Shown one piece after another: positions 1-6,041 of a stretch of DNA of 9,604 nt. The translations under genes and the position numbers were made by a program. The notes beneath the pieces are model-generated. The model saw only the letters and a program-made list of their open reading frames with translations. It searched no databases and had not been told where the DNA came from. The DNA is from Solirubrobacteraceae bacterium (GTDB lineage: Bacteria; Actinomycetota; Thermoleophilia; Solirubrobacterales; Solirubrobacteraceae), in NCBI GenBank assembly GCA_016462625.1, contig JAEMSV010000128.1, forward strand, positions 1 to 9,604. The letters are read 5' to 3'. Numbering within the stretch: position 1 is the stretch's first letter; each line of letters opens with the position of its first letter.

Positions 1-81
1 GGGCTCTGGCTCGATCGCGACGGGCTCGGGCTCAACCGCGACGGGCTCGGGCTCAGGGATGGGCTCGGGCTCGGGCTCGGG
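1..81. repeat. 21-bp (7-codon) tandem repeats and Pro-Glu hexamer repeats
   Basis: Bases 1-21 and 22-42 are two copies of a 21-bp unit that differ at a few positions, followed by a partial third copy and a run of GGGCTC hexamers. On the minus strand the unit encodes the heptapeptide VA[VI]EPEP. The array reaches the left edge, so its copy number is unknown. It lies inside the Pro/Glu-rich coding sequence and keeps frame. It is an intragenic coding repeat prone to slippage. Confidence 0.75.
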
Positions 82-669
82 GGCCGGCTCGGGCTCGGGC
101 AGCGACGGCGACTTGTCGACGACGGGCTCCGGCTCGGGCTCAGGCAGGGGCGGCTCCTCCTCCAGAGGAGGCGGCGGAATCAGCGACTCGGCCGAGAACG
201 GCGCAGCAGCTTCCTCCGCGGGTGGCGTCGGCGGCGGCCACGAGGGCGCCTTGTCGGCGGCGGCCGGCTCGGTTGCGGGCTCGGGCGGCGCCCACGGCGG
301 CGGAGCCGTGTCGTCCGCCGCAGCGGACACGGGCGCCGACACGGTCGGCTCGGCGGGGGCCGGCGGCTCGATGGGCGCGGGCTCCTCGACGGGTGCGGGC
401 GCGGCACCGCTGGGCGACTCGGCGGCAGCCCAGCCGCCGCCCGTGCTGGGCGGCTCGACGGGCGCCCAGGCGGGCGCCTCGGGCTCGACCGGCGGCGCGG
501 CCTCTTCGGCCGGGGCCTCGGGTTCGTCGGACTCCGTGCCGGACGCGGCGAGCAGCAGCTCAGCCGTGCTCGGCTCGGGCCAGACGGGAATCTCGGGAGG
601 CGGAGGGGACGTCTCGCCGGCCGCGTCGGCCGGGGTCTCCTCGGGCTCGTTGGGGTTCTCGGAGGTCAT
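1..669 (-). CDS. Acidic Pro/Glu/Ala-rich, Trp-spaced low-complexity protein (3' end beyond window)
   Basis: The frame opens at ATG 669 and stays open to base 1, giving 223 residues with the C-terminus missing. I do not recognise a family. The visible part is almost wholly Pro, Glu, Ala, Ser and Val. I find no Arg, Cys, His, Tyr or Gln and only two Lys (140, 186), so it is strongly acidic and should be disordered. Five Trp sit in Pro/Ala contexts at residues 30, 68, 80, 126 and 144. From about residue 174 it becomes Pro-Glu repeats, ending in a 7-residue repeat (VA[VI]EPEP). No signal peptide or membrane helix is visible; a folded or membrane domain may follow beyond the edge. The start has a GAGG 10 nt upstream and overlaps the stop of the 46-aa gene (ATGA), which argues for this strand over the Gly/Ser-rich antisense frame. 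PE-rich linkers often span cell-wall or periplasmic space; that role here is a guess. Confidence 0.72.
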   Translation of the reverse strand, partial: MTSENPNEPEETPADAAGETSPPPPEIPVWPEPSTAELLLAASGTESDEPEAPAEEAAPPVEPEAPAWAPVEPPSTGGGWAAAESPSGAAPAPVEEPAPIEPPAPAEPTVSAPVSAAADDTAPPPWAPPEPATEPAAADKAPSWPPPTPPAEEAAAPFSAESLIPPPPLEEEPPLPEPEPEPVVDKSPSLPEPEPAPEPEPEPIPEPEPVAVEPEPVAIEPEP

Positions 670-806
670 TCGGGTGGATCCTCCCCATCGAAGATCTGGC
701 GGAATGCGATGGCCGCCGCGCGCGCTGTGAGCATCGAAGCGGCCGCGCCGAAGCCGGCGAGCAGCGCCGACCAGACGAGTCGCTTGACGAGTTCGTTCTC
801 CTTCAT
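666..806 (-). CDS. Small one-helix membrane protein, DUF4235-like
   Basis: A 46-aa protein from ATG 806 to TGA 668-666. Charged N-terminus (MKENELVKR), one hydrophobic Ala/Leu/Gly-rich helix at about residues 9-33, then a short tail ending FDGEDPPE. The layout and the GEDPP-type tail resemble the small actinobacterial DUF4235 membrane proteins, which are usually longer (about 80 aa), so this would be a short version. It starts 15 nt after the TetR stop, with only a weak GGTGCGG-like ribosome site. It overlaps the next gene by 4 nt (ATGA), which suggests translational coupling with the Pro/Glu-rich protein and a shared role. DUF4235 genes often neighbour holin-like and DUF3618 membrane-stress genes in actinobacteria (recalled family context). 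Function unknown. The gene is easily missed because of its size. Confidence 0.7.
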   Translation of the reverse strand: MKENELVKRLVWSALLAGFGAAASMLTARAAAIAFRQIFDGEDPPE

Positions 807-821
807 CCGCACCGAATCCAA

Positions 822-1445
822 TCAGACCGTGCCAGCGGATGCTGGCCGTGCATCAAGTCCACCGCACACGGTCTCCACCACGAGACCCTTTGCACGGTCG
901 AACTCCGCGTCCCCCGCAGGGAGAACCTCGAAGATCCATCCGGTCAGTACCTGCTCGATCGCGCCGTAAAACGCCATTGCCGCGAACTTCGGGGTGACGG
1001 CGTCCTTGAACTCGCCGTCGCGCTGCGCGCGTTCGACGATCTGGGCGATCAGGTCGTACGCCTCGGAGATCGTGCCCCAGTGGGTTCGCCCGAACGAGTT
1101 CGCCGCGCGGGTCACCTCGACGATGATGACCTTCATCACGTCGGGGTCGTGGCGGTACGAGTCGACGATGAACCCGGCGATCGCCTCGAGCTTGTCGCGG
1201 GCGGGCGCAGTCGACTGGTCGATCTCGCGGATCACCTCGAGCATCACGTTCCAGCGCTCCACGAAGATCGTGTCGAGGATCTCCTCCTTCGACCCGAAGT
1301 AGTGGTAAACGAGGCCGTAGGCGACGCCCGCCTCGTCGGCGATGTCCGACACCCGGCACGTGTGGAAGCCCTGCCGGGCGAAGACGCGGACGGCCGCATC
1401 GAGGATCTGCCGGCGCCGGTCGGCGCCCGCCATCCGCTGCGCCAT
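822..1445 (-). CDS. TetR/AcrR-family transcriptional regulator (FadR/YsiA-like)
   Basis: 207 aa from ATG 1445. The N-terminal helix-turn-helix (about residues 12-58) is a clear TetR domain: RRQILDAAVRVFARQGF, then VSDIADEAGVAYGLVYHYFGSKEEIL. The C-terminal ligand/dimer domain (about 70-200) resembles Bacillus FadR/YsiA (recalled), including a helix with HDPDVMKVIIVEV and the GAIEQVLTGWIFE segment. Related regulators often sense acyl-CoA, but the ligand here cannot be read from sequence. The frame stays open 50 codons further upstream; those codons lie inside the hydrolase gene and look like non-native Arg/Gly/Pro sequence. ATG 1445 shares its A with the hydrolase stop (TGATG), so the two are probably translationally coupled. 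An alternative start is four codons further in. It probably represses its own operon through the palindrome at 2278-2293. Confidence 0.92.
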   Translation of the reverse strand: MAQRMAGADRRRQILDAAVRVFARQGFHTCRVSDIADEAGVAYGLVYHYFGSKEEILDTIFVERWNVMLEVIREIDQSTAPARDKLEAIAGFIVDSYRHDPDVMKVIIVEVTRAANSFGRTHWGTISEAYDLIAQIVERAQRDGEFKDAVTPKFAAMAFYGAIEQVLTGWIFEVLPAGDAEFDRAKGLVVETVCGGLDARPASAGTV

Positions 1446-2278
1446 CAGACCCGAACCTCCGGCCAGCGATAGGCCTCCGGGCGACGGTTGGCCACCGACG
1501 GCAGCTTCGTGCGCACGCGCTCCTGGCCCTCGAGATCGAGGTCGGCGAGCACGTGGCCCTCGCGGTCCGGCATCACGCCGAGGACCACGCCCCATGGGTC
1601 GATGATCATCGAGCGCCCTCCCGAGCGGTACGTCGGCGGGTGCTCGCCGATCTGATTGGCGGCGACGACGAAGCAGGCGTTCTCGATCGCCCGGGCGCGG
1701 AGCAGGATCTCCCAGTGGTCACGCGTCGTCGCGAGCGTGAAGGCCGCCGGAACCACCAGGACGCGCGCGCCGCGCAGCGTGAGGATGCGGTAGAGCTCGG
1801 GGAAGCGGACGTCGTAACAGACGCTCAGCCCGAGCTCGACGCCGTCAGCGGCCGTCGAGAGCACGACGTCCTCGCCCGGGGCCTCGAGGTCGGACTCGCG
1901 GTACGCGGTCCCGTCGACCTCGACGTCGAACAGGTGGATCTTGCGGTAGATCGCGTGGACCTCACCATCGGGGCCCACGTGCACGGATGTGTTGCGTGTG
2001 CGCTCGTCGCCCTCGACGCGCTCGCCGAACGAGCCCGCCACCAGGTCGATGCCGAGCTCCTTCGCGATGCCGCACGCCCACGTCACCGCCTCGCCGTCGA
2101 TCGGCTGCGCGGCGGCGCGCATCACGTCGTCATCACCGAGGGCGACCCACTTCTCCGGGAGCACGACCAGGGACGCCCCATCCGCGGCGGCGGCGCGGGT
2201 GAGGCGGTCGGCCCGCTCGAGGTTGCGGGCGACGTCGGCAGTGCTGTTGAGCTGGACGGCAGCGGCGCGCATGGTCAT
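1445..2278 (-). CDS. Carbon-nitrogen hydrolase, Nit1-like (deaminated-glutathione-amidase type)
   Basis: 277 aa from ATG 2278. The nitrilase-superfamily catalytic triad is intact: Glu42 (VVLPEKW), Lys113 (YRKIHLFDVE) and Cys154 (SVCYDVRFPELYR). The YRK-HLFDVE motif, CYDVRFPELYR, HWEILLRARAIEN, the VDPWG-like IIDPWG and the closing LPSVANRRPEAY match the Nit1/NitFhit branch, whose known activity is hydrolysis of deaminated glutathione (metabolite repair). A bacterium using mycothiol rather than glutathione could have a different omega-amide substrate, so the substrate is uncertain. Expected cytoplasmic. ATG 2314 is in frame but overlaps the start of the divergent gene. ATG 2278 or 2272 fits the superfamily N-terminus (MRAAAVQLNS) better. 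The only Shine-Dalgarno-like GGAG lies 15 nt upstream, longer than usual. It is first in the minus-strand run and overlaps the TetR gene by 1 nt. Confidence 0.9.
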   Translation of the reverse strand: MTMRAAAVQLNSTADVARNLERADRLTRAAAADGASLVVLPEKWVALGDDDVMRAAAQPIDGEAVTWACGIAKELGIDLVAGSFGERVEGDERTRNTSVHVGPDGEVHAIYRKIHLFDVEVDGTAYRESDLEAPGEDVVLSTAADGVELGLSVCYDVRFPELYRILTLRGARVLVVPAAFTLATTRDHWEILLRARAIENACFVVAANQIGEHPPTYRSGGRSMIIDPWGVVLGVMPDREGHVLADLDLEGQERVRTKLPSVANRRPEAYRWPEVRV

Positions 2279-2293
2279 TGACTGACGAGTCAA
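2278..2293. promoter_or_regulatory. Perfect palindrome, candidate TetR operator
   Basis: TTGACTGACGAGTCAA has perfect 6-bp arms around a 4-bp centre. It starts at the probable hydrolase start codon and fills half of the gap between divergent genes. A 16-bp dyad is a normal size for a TetR-family operator, and the TetR gene lies in the adjacent operon. Assignment to that regulator is inference. Confidence 0.55.
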
Positions 2294-2306
2294 CTCCGCG
2301 GATGCT
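2278..2306 (+). promoter_or_regulatory. Candidate leaderless sigma70-type promoter of the DUF2804-like gene
   Basis: TTGACT (2278-2283; 5 of 6 matches to the -35 consensus), a 17-bp spacer, then GATGCT (2301-2306; 3 of 6 matches to -10). Six nt later comes ATG 2313, so transcription would start at or beside the start codon. This agrees with the absence of a ribosome site. The left arm of the palindrome is the -35 box, so a bound repressor would block it. On the other strand TAGCAT (2307-2302) is a possible -10 for the hydrolase operon, without a good -35. Confidence 0.4.
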
Positions 2307-2312
2307 ACCGGC

Positions 2313-3158
2313 ATGGACCTGCCCTACCGCAGTGACGTGGACGGGCCCGAGCGGCCGGCCGGCCTCGCACTGCCTCCGGACCCGATGCCGATGTGGCGCG
2401 CCGGGCGCCCGCTGAAGCGCTGGCGCTACATCGCGGCCTTCTCCGAGGACATGATGATCTGCGTCGGCTCGGCCCGGATCGGCCCCGCCGCGAACGCCTG
2501 GTGGGCGGCCTGGGATCGCCGCACGCAGCGCCTGCACGGGCGGACGTGGCTGCGCCGCGGCGGCGTCCGCTTCGACGGGGCGAGCGTCGTCGTCCTGGAC
2601 GGCGACGTGGCGATCGAGCTGCGTGTCGACGAGGGCGCGGCGGTCGAGACGGTCTGCCGGGTCGGGGAGACCCAGGCCTACACGTGGACGAGCAAGCAGG
2701 CCGGCCGCCCGGTCCGCGGCCGCGTCGCACTGCCCGACGCGCCCGTGCTCGGCCTGCGCGGCCTCGCGGTGGTCGACGACAGCGCCGGATACCACCCCCG
2801 CCATACGGCGTGGCACTGGTCGGCCGGGGTCGGCGAGAGCACCGACGGGCGCGTGGTCGGCTGGAACCTCGTCGCGGGGATCAACGACCCGCCGCAGGGC
2901 AGCGAGCGCAGCGTCTGGGTCGACGGCGCCCCCATGGAGGCGGCCCCCGTCCGATTCGACGGCCTCGCCGGGATCGACGGAGCTGACGGCGAGCGGCTCG
3001 ACTTCACGCCCGAGGCCACGCGCGAGCGCCGCGACAACCTCCTGCTGATCCGCAGCGACTACGAGCAGCCGTTCGGAACCTTCGCGGGGACGCTCCCGGG
3101 CGGCGTAGGGTTGTCCGCCGCGATGGGTGTGATGGAACGACACGACGCGCGCTGGTGA
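2313..3158 (+). CDS. DUF2804-like protein
   Basis: 281 aa, no signal peptide or membrane helix. Tryptophan- and aromatic-rich beta-type sequence: an LKRWRYIAAFSEDMMICVGSARIG block (residues 34-57), AWWAAWDR (62-69), then a conserved central core YHPRHTAWHWSAGVG...GRVVGWNLVAGIND (160-191), VWVDGAPMEAAPVRFD (201-216), and a closing FGTFAGTL...MGVMERHDARW (254-281). These match what I recall of DUF2804 (PF10974), a widespread actinobacterial family of about 330 aa with a lipocalin/CrtC-like beta-barrel look and no firmly known reaction. This copy is somewhat short, trimmed mainly at the N-terminus. ATG 2313 is the first in-frame start and fits a leaderless promoter. It diverges from the Nit1-like operon and shares its palindrome, so the two may be co-regulated. 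It converges on the response regulator with a 10-nt gap. Confidence 0.7.
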   Translation: MDLPYRSDVDGPERPAGLALPPDPMPMWRAGRPLKRWRYIAAFSEDMMICVGSARIGPAANAWWAAWDRRTQRLHGRTWLRRGGVRFDGASVVVLDGDVAIELRVDEGAAVETVCRVGETQAYTWTSKQAGRPVRGRVALPDAPVLGLRGLAVVDDSAGYHPRHTAWHWSAGVGESTDGRVVGWNLVAGINDPPQGSERSVWVDGAPMEAAPVRFDGLAGIDGADGERLDFTPEATRERRDNLLLIRSDYEQPFGTFAGTLPGGVGLSAAMGVMERHDARW

Positions 3159-3198
3159 GGCTCGTGGGCTACGACGGCTGATCCAGGCCCGCGTCGTG
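3141..3198. terminator. Candidate bidirectional terminator at a convergent junction
   Basis: Outer arms CACGACGCG (3141-3149) and CGCGTCGTG (3190-3198) are perfect 9-bp inverted repeats. Nested inside are CTGG/CCAG (3152-3155/3183-3186) and TCGT/ACGA (3162-3165/3171-3174). The structure spans the stops of both convergent genes and the 10-nt gap. There is no T tract, and arms this GC-rich arise by chance fairly easily, so confidence is modest. Confidence 0.4.
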
Positions 3199-3846
3199 CA
3201 CGAGGATCGCGACCTGGACGCGGTTGGTCGCGTCGAGCTTGGCGAGGATCCGCGTGACGTAGGCCTTGACCGTCGCCTCGGAGAGGTGCAGCGCGACGCC
3301 GATCTCGCTGTTCGAGCGCCCTTCCCCGATAAGGATCGCGACGTCCCGCTCGCGGTCGGTGAGCGCGTCGAGCACCTCAGCCGCCGCGCGGCGCCGGGCG
3401 TGCCCGTGGTCGTCGGCGACGTGGTCGATGAGCGTGCGTGTGACGCCCGGTGACAGCATCGCCTCCCCGGCTGCGACGCGGCGCACTGCGCCCACGATCT
3501 CCTCCGGCGGCGTGTCCTTGAGCAGGAAGCCGCTGGCACCTGCGCGCAGCGCGTCGAGGACGTGGTCGTCGAGGTCGAAGGTCGTGAGGACGATGACCTC
3601 GGGAGCGCCGGCCCGGGCGCGCACCGCGGCCGTCGCGGCGATCCCGTCGCGGTTGGGCATGCGGATGTCCATGAGCACGACGTGCGGCGTGCACCGGTCG
3701 ATGACCGGCCCGGCCTCCACGCCGTCCTCCGCCTCGCCGACGACCTCCACGTCGTCGGCCGACGCGAGGATCATCCGCAGCCCCGCACGGACCAGCGGGT
3801 CGTCGTCGACGATCGCCACGCGGACCGTGGCGCGCCTGGCGCTCAT
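3169..3846 (-). CDS. NarL/FixJ-family response regulator
   Basis: 225 aa from ATG 3846. Receiver domain (residues 8-122): acidic pocket Asp14/Asp15 (VAIVDDDP), phospho-acceptor Asp60 (VVLMDIRMP), Thr88 (IVLTTFD) and Lys110 (FLLKDTPPEE). Linker, then a LuxR-type helix-turn-helix (about 162-218): LTDRERDVAILIGEGRSNSEIG, LSEATVKAYVTRILAKL. All phosphotransfer residues are present. ATG 3846 shares its A with the kinase stop (TGATG), so the pair is translationally coupled. GTG 3855 and GTG 3849 are in-frame alternatives adding three or one residues. The partner is the kinase directly upstream. The likely target is the divergent ABC exporter, by position and by the inverted repeat at 5056-5103. Confidence 0.95.
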   Translation of the reverse strand: MSARRATVRVAIVDDDPLVRAGLRMILASADDVEVVGEAEDGVEAGPVIDRCTPHVVLMDIRMPNRDGIAATAAVRARAGAPEVIVLTTFDLDDHVLDALRAGASGFLLKDTPPEEIVGAVRRVAAGEAMLSPGVTRTLIDHVADDHGHARRRAAAEVLDALTDRERDVAILIGEGRSNSEIGVALHLSEATVKAYVTRILAKLDATNRVQVAILVHDAGLDQPS

Positions 3847-5003
3847 CACTCCCACCGCAGGCGCGCGCGGACGACGAAGTCGCCGTCGGACGGGCCATGC
3901 TCGATCTCGCCGCCCGCCAGGGTGACCCGCTCGCGCAGACCGACGAGCCCGGCCCCGGCTCCCGGGAGGGTCGGCGCCGCCTGGCCGACCGGCATCCGGT
4001 TGCGGACCTCGATCGCCAGGCCGTCCCCGGGCGCGCCGCGGACGGCGACCGATGTCGCCGCCCCGCGCGCGTGCTTGTGCGCGTTCGTCAGGGCCTCCTG
4101 CACCACCCGATAGGCGTCACGGCCGACGCCCTCTGGAGGCCACGCGTCCGCGGGGACCTCAAGCGCCAGCTCGACCTTCTCCCCGGCCCGACGCGAGTCC
4201 TCGACGAGCCGCGGCAGATCGACGAGCGTGGGCTGCGGGGCCTCGGGCGCGCTCAGGCCGTCGGAGGCACGCAGGACGCCGAGGGCGCCGCGCAGGTCCT
4301 CCATCGCGAGGCGCGCGGTGCGTCGGATCAGGCCGGCGGTGTCGCGCACGTCGTCCGGTGGCAGGTCGGGCTGGAGCTCGAGCCCGCCCGCGTGCAGCGC
4401 GATGAGCGACACGCGGTGCGCCACGACGTCGTGCATCTCGCGGGCGATCCGGGTCCGCTCGTCGGCGCGGGCAGCCTGCGCCATCGCCTCCTGTTCGGCC
4501 TCGGCACGCTCGAGGCGCTCGCGCAGCGTGGACACGAGCTCGCGGCGGGCGCGGACGTACATGCCCCACGCGAGCACGCCGCCGACGACGAGCGTCAGGA
4601 AGGTCACCGCCGCCCACAGAGGGTCGTCGGGAGGTTGCGGCCAGAGCGCGAAGGACACCAGGCACGCGAGGAAGTAGGCGAGCGCGACGGGCACCGCGGT
4701 CCGGGCGGGCCGGTGGACGGCGACCCCGAACAGCGCGATGCCGGCCGCGGGCGCGCCGATCGTGGTCAGCGTGACCGCGGGCACGAGCACGAGCGCAACT
4801 CCCAGCGGCCAGCGGCGGCGCAGCCACAGCACGAGGCAGGCGATGGGCCCGAAGATCAGATCGACGGTCATGAGCCACTGCGCGGGCTCCGTGGCGTCTG
4901 ACGCGTGGTACCCGAACCACACCCCGACACCCAGCCCGAAGGCCAGGACGACGCACAGCCCGTCGACGATCCAGTCACGCCGGCTGCGCTCGATCGGTTC
5001 CAT
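3846..5003 (-). CDS. Sensor histidine kinase, HisKA_3 type
   Basis: 385 aa from ATG 5003. About five membrane helices occupy residues 11-150 (11-32, 44-61, 66-96, 102-120, 130-149) with hardly any extracytoplasmic domain, as in intramembrane-sensing or DesK/LiaS-like kinases. A charged coiled coil (151-187) leads to the HisKA_3 phospho-acceptor His191 (AREMHDVVAHRVSLIALHAG). The HATPase domain has the N box (YRVVQEALTNAHKHARG, 298-314) and G2 box (GAGAGLVGLRERVTLAGGEIEHG, 348-370). The G1 Asp is not obvious; the segment reads LAIEVRNRM, which is common in this actinobacterial class. The frame stays open 52 codons upstream, but that part is Arg/Pro-rich intergenic sequence. A GGAGG lies 13 nt before ATG 5003; GTG 5015 is too close to it. 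The ligand is unknown; cell-envelope stress or an antimicrobial exported by the neighbouring transporter is a reasonable guess. Confidence 0.93.
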   Translation of the reverse strand: MEPIERSRRDWIVDGLCVVLAFGLGVGVWFGYHASDATEPAQWLMTVDLIFGPIACLVLWLRRRWPLGVALVLVPAVTLTTIGAPAAGIALFGVAVHRPARTAVPVALAYFLACLVSFALWPQPPDDPLWAAVTFLTLVVGGVLAWGMYVRARRELVSTLRERLERAEAEQEAMAQAARADERTRIAREMHDVVAHRVSLIALHAGGLELQPDLPPDDVRDTAGLIRRTARLAMEDLRGALGVLRASDGLSAPEAPQPTLVDLPRLVEDSRRAGEKVELALEVPADAWPPEGVGRDAYRVVQEALTNAHKHARGAATSVAVRGAPGDGLAIEVRNRMPVGQAAPTLPGAGAGLVGLRERVTLAGGEIEHGPSDGDFVVRARLRWE

Positions 5004-5055
5004 CCGCCACGGCACGCCTCCAGCGTACGTGCGCGGCGGGCGCCCGCCTACCGAC

Positions 5056-5103
5056 GAAGGTCGTGACCGGAGACGACGGAGGTCGGCGCGATCGACGACC
5101 TTC
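5056..5103. promoter_or_regulatory. 9-bp inverted repeat between the two-component and ABC genes
   Basis: GAAGGTCGT (5056-5064) and ACGACCTTC (5095-5103) are perfect inverted repeats with 30 nt between them. The half-core GGTCG recurs at 5081-5085, and GGTCGTGACC at 5059-5068 is itself a 4+4 dyad. They lie in the 141-bp gap (5004-5144) that separates the divergent kinase and ABC genes. Paired half-sites are what a NarL-type dimer would bind; the assignment is inference. I see no clear -10/-35 pair in this gap. Confidence 0.45.
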
Positions 5104-5144
5104 CGCCGTGGCGGCGCGCGTGGCGCCGCGTGAGCCTGAGGGGC

Positions 5145-6041
5145 ATGATCGAAGCCCACTCACTCACCAAGCGCTTCGGGTCGGCCACGGCCGTCACCGA
5201 CGTGTCGTTTGCGTGCGAACCGGGGACCGTGACCGGATTCGTCGGCCCCAACGGCGCCGGGAAGTCCACGACGCTGCGCATGATCTGCGGCCTGGCCCGG
5301 CCCGACGAGGGCACCGCGCTCGTCGACGGTGTTCCCTACGCGGAGCTGCCGAGCCCGATGCACACGGTCGGAGCACTGCTCGAAGCGTCCGCCCTGCACC
5401 CCGGGCGCAGCGGCCTCGCCACGCTCAAGCGCGCATGCACCCTGGCCGATATGCCCGCCGATCGACCCCAGGAGCTGCTCCAGCTCGTGGGGCTCGAACC
5501 GGCGGCGTGGAACCGCCGCGTCGGCGACTACTCGCTGGGCATGCGTCAGCGCCTCGGCATCGCCCAGGCGCTCGTCGGGAACCCGCGGATCCTCATTCTC
5601 GACGAACCGGCAAACGGCCTGGACCCGGAGGGCATCCGCTGGATGCGCGCGCTCCTACGCGACTTCGCCGACCGCGGCGGGACGGTGCTGCTCTCCAGCC
5701 ACCTGCTCGGCGAGGTGCAGGCGACCGTCGACCGCCTCGTCGTCATCGGCGGGGGACGGATCGTCGCCTCCGGCGGGCTCGACGAGCTCCTGCACGGGAC
5801 CGGCACCCTGGTGCGGGCCGTCGACCCAGCGGCGCTCGAGGCCGCCCTGCGCACCGCCGGCGTGGCGTTCGCCCGTCGGGAGGACGGCGCGCTGTCCGTC
5901 GAGGCCGGCCCGCAGGACATCGGGCTGCTGGCCCTGCACGCCGGCGTCGCGCTGACCGAGCTGCGCCAGGCCGACGGCGGCGACCTGGAGGACCTCTTCT
6001 TCACCCTGACCGGCGGCGAGCCCCTGGAGGCTGCCGTATGA
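5145..6041 (+). CDS. ABC transporter ATP-binding protein (BcrA/NatA-like exporter)
   Basis: 298 aa from ATG 5145. One ABC domain: Walker A GPNGAGKST (34-42), signature YSLGMRQR (129-136), Walker B ILILDEPANGLDP (149-161) and switch His186 (LLSSH). The Q-loop region reads VGALLEASALHPG. SLGMRQR in place of LSGGQ is normal for this branch of ABC-2-type exporters involved in bacitracin, lantibiotic or sodium export. The residues after about 215 form the usual short C-terminal extension. It needs the permease directly downstream and should act as a homodimer on the inner membrane face. ATG 5145 follows GAGGGG closely; GTG 5130 is an alternative start five codons upstream. The gene overlaps the permease by 4 nt. 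Divergent from the two-component system, which probably controls it. The exported substrate is not evident. Confidence 0.95.
   Translation: MIEAHSLTKRFGSATAVTDVSFACEPGTVTGFVGPNGAGKSTTLRMICGLARPDEGTALVDGVPYAELPSPMHTVGALLEASALHPGRSGLATLKRACTLADMPADRPQELLQLVGLEPAAWNRRVGDYSLGMRQRLGIAQALVGNPRILILDEPANGLDPEGIRWMRALLRDFADRGGTVLLSSHLLGEVQATVDRLVVIGGGRIVASGGLDELLHGTGTLVRAVDPAALEAALRTAGVAFARREDGALSVEAGPQDIGLLALHAGVALTELRQADGGDLEDLFFTLTGGEPLEAAV

Noticed and set aside
1..160. CRISPR-like or regulatory direct repeats
   Set aside because: The units are contiguous without unique spacers and stay in codon phase, so they are coding repeats.
59..730. Plus-strand Gly/Ser-rich, silk-like 223-aa frame
   Set aside because: It is the antisense of the Pro/Glu-rich minus-strand gene, which has a better ribosome site, an ATGA overlap with its neighbour and operon context. 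Gly-Ser repeats are what the complement of Pro/Glu codons gives.
222..1472. Long plus-strand frame of 416 aa
   Set aside because: Arg/Ala/Pro-rich or antisense sequence across several minus-strand genes with recognisable domains; a GC-rich shadow frame.
1446..1595. 50-residue N-terminal extension of the TetR protein
   Set aside because: It lies inside the hydrolase gene, has no domain similarity and is Arg/Gly/Pro-rich; the TGATG overlap fixes a better start.
2133..3539. Minus-strand frame of 468 aa over the DUF2804-like gene
   Set aside because: It crosses recognisable coding sequence on both strands and has no family features of its own.
5004..5159. 52-residue N-terminal extension of the histidine kinase
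   Set aside because: It would cover the whole divergent promoter region and overlap the ABC gene start; its sequence is Arg/Pro-rich without a signal or helix.
5529..5552. Degenerate ABC signature (SLGMRQR instead of LSGGQ)
   Set aside because: This variant is normal in the BcrA/NatA-type exporter branch and is not a sign of inactivation.
5063..6037. Upstream part of the long frame that contains the permease
   Set aside because: Out of frame with the clear ABC ATPase in the same bases; the permease start at 6038 has its own ribosome site.
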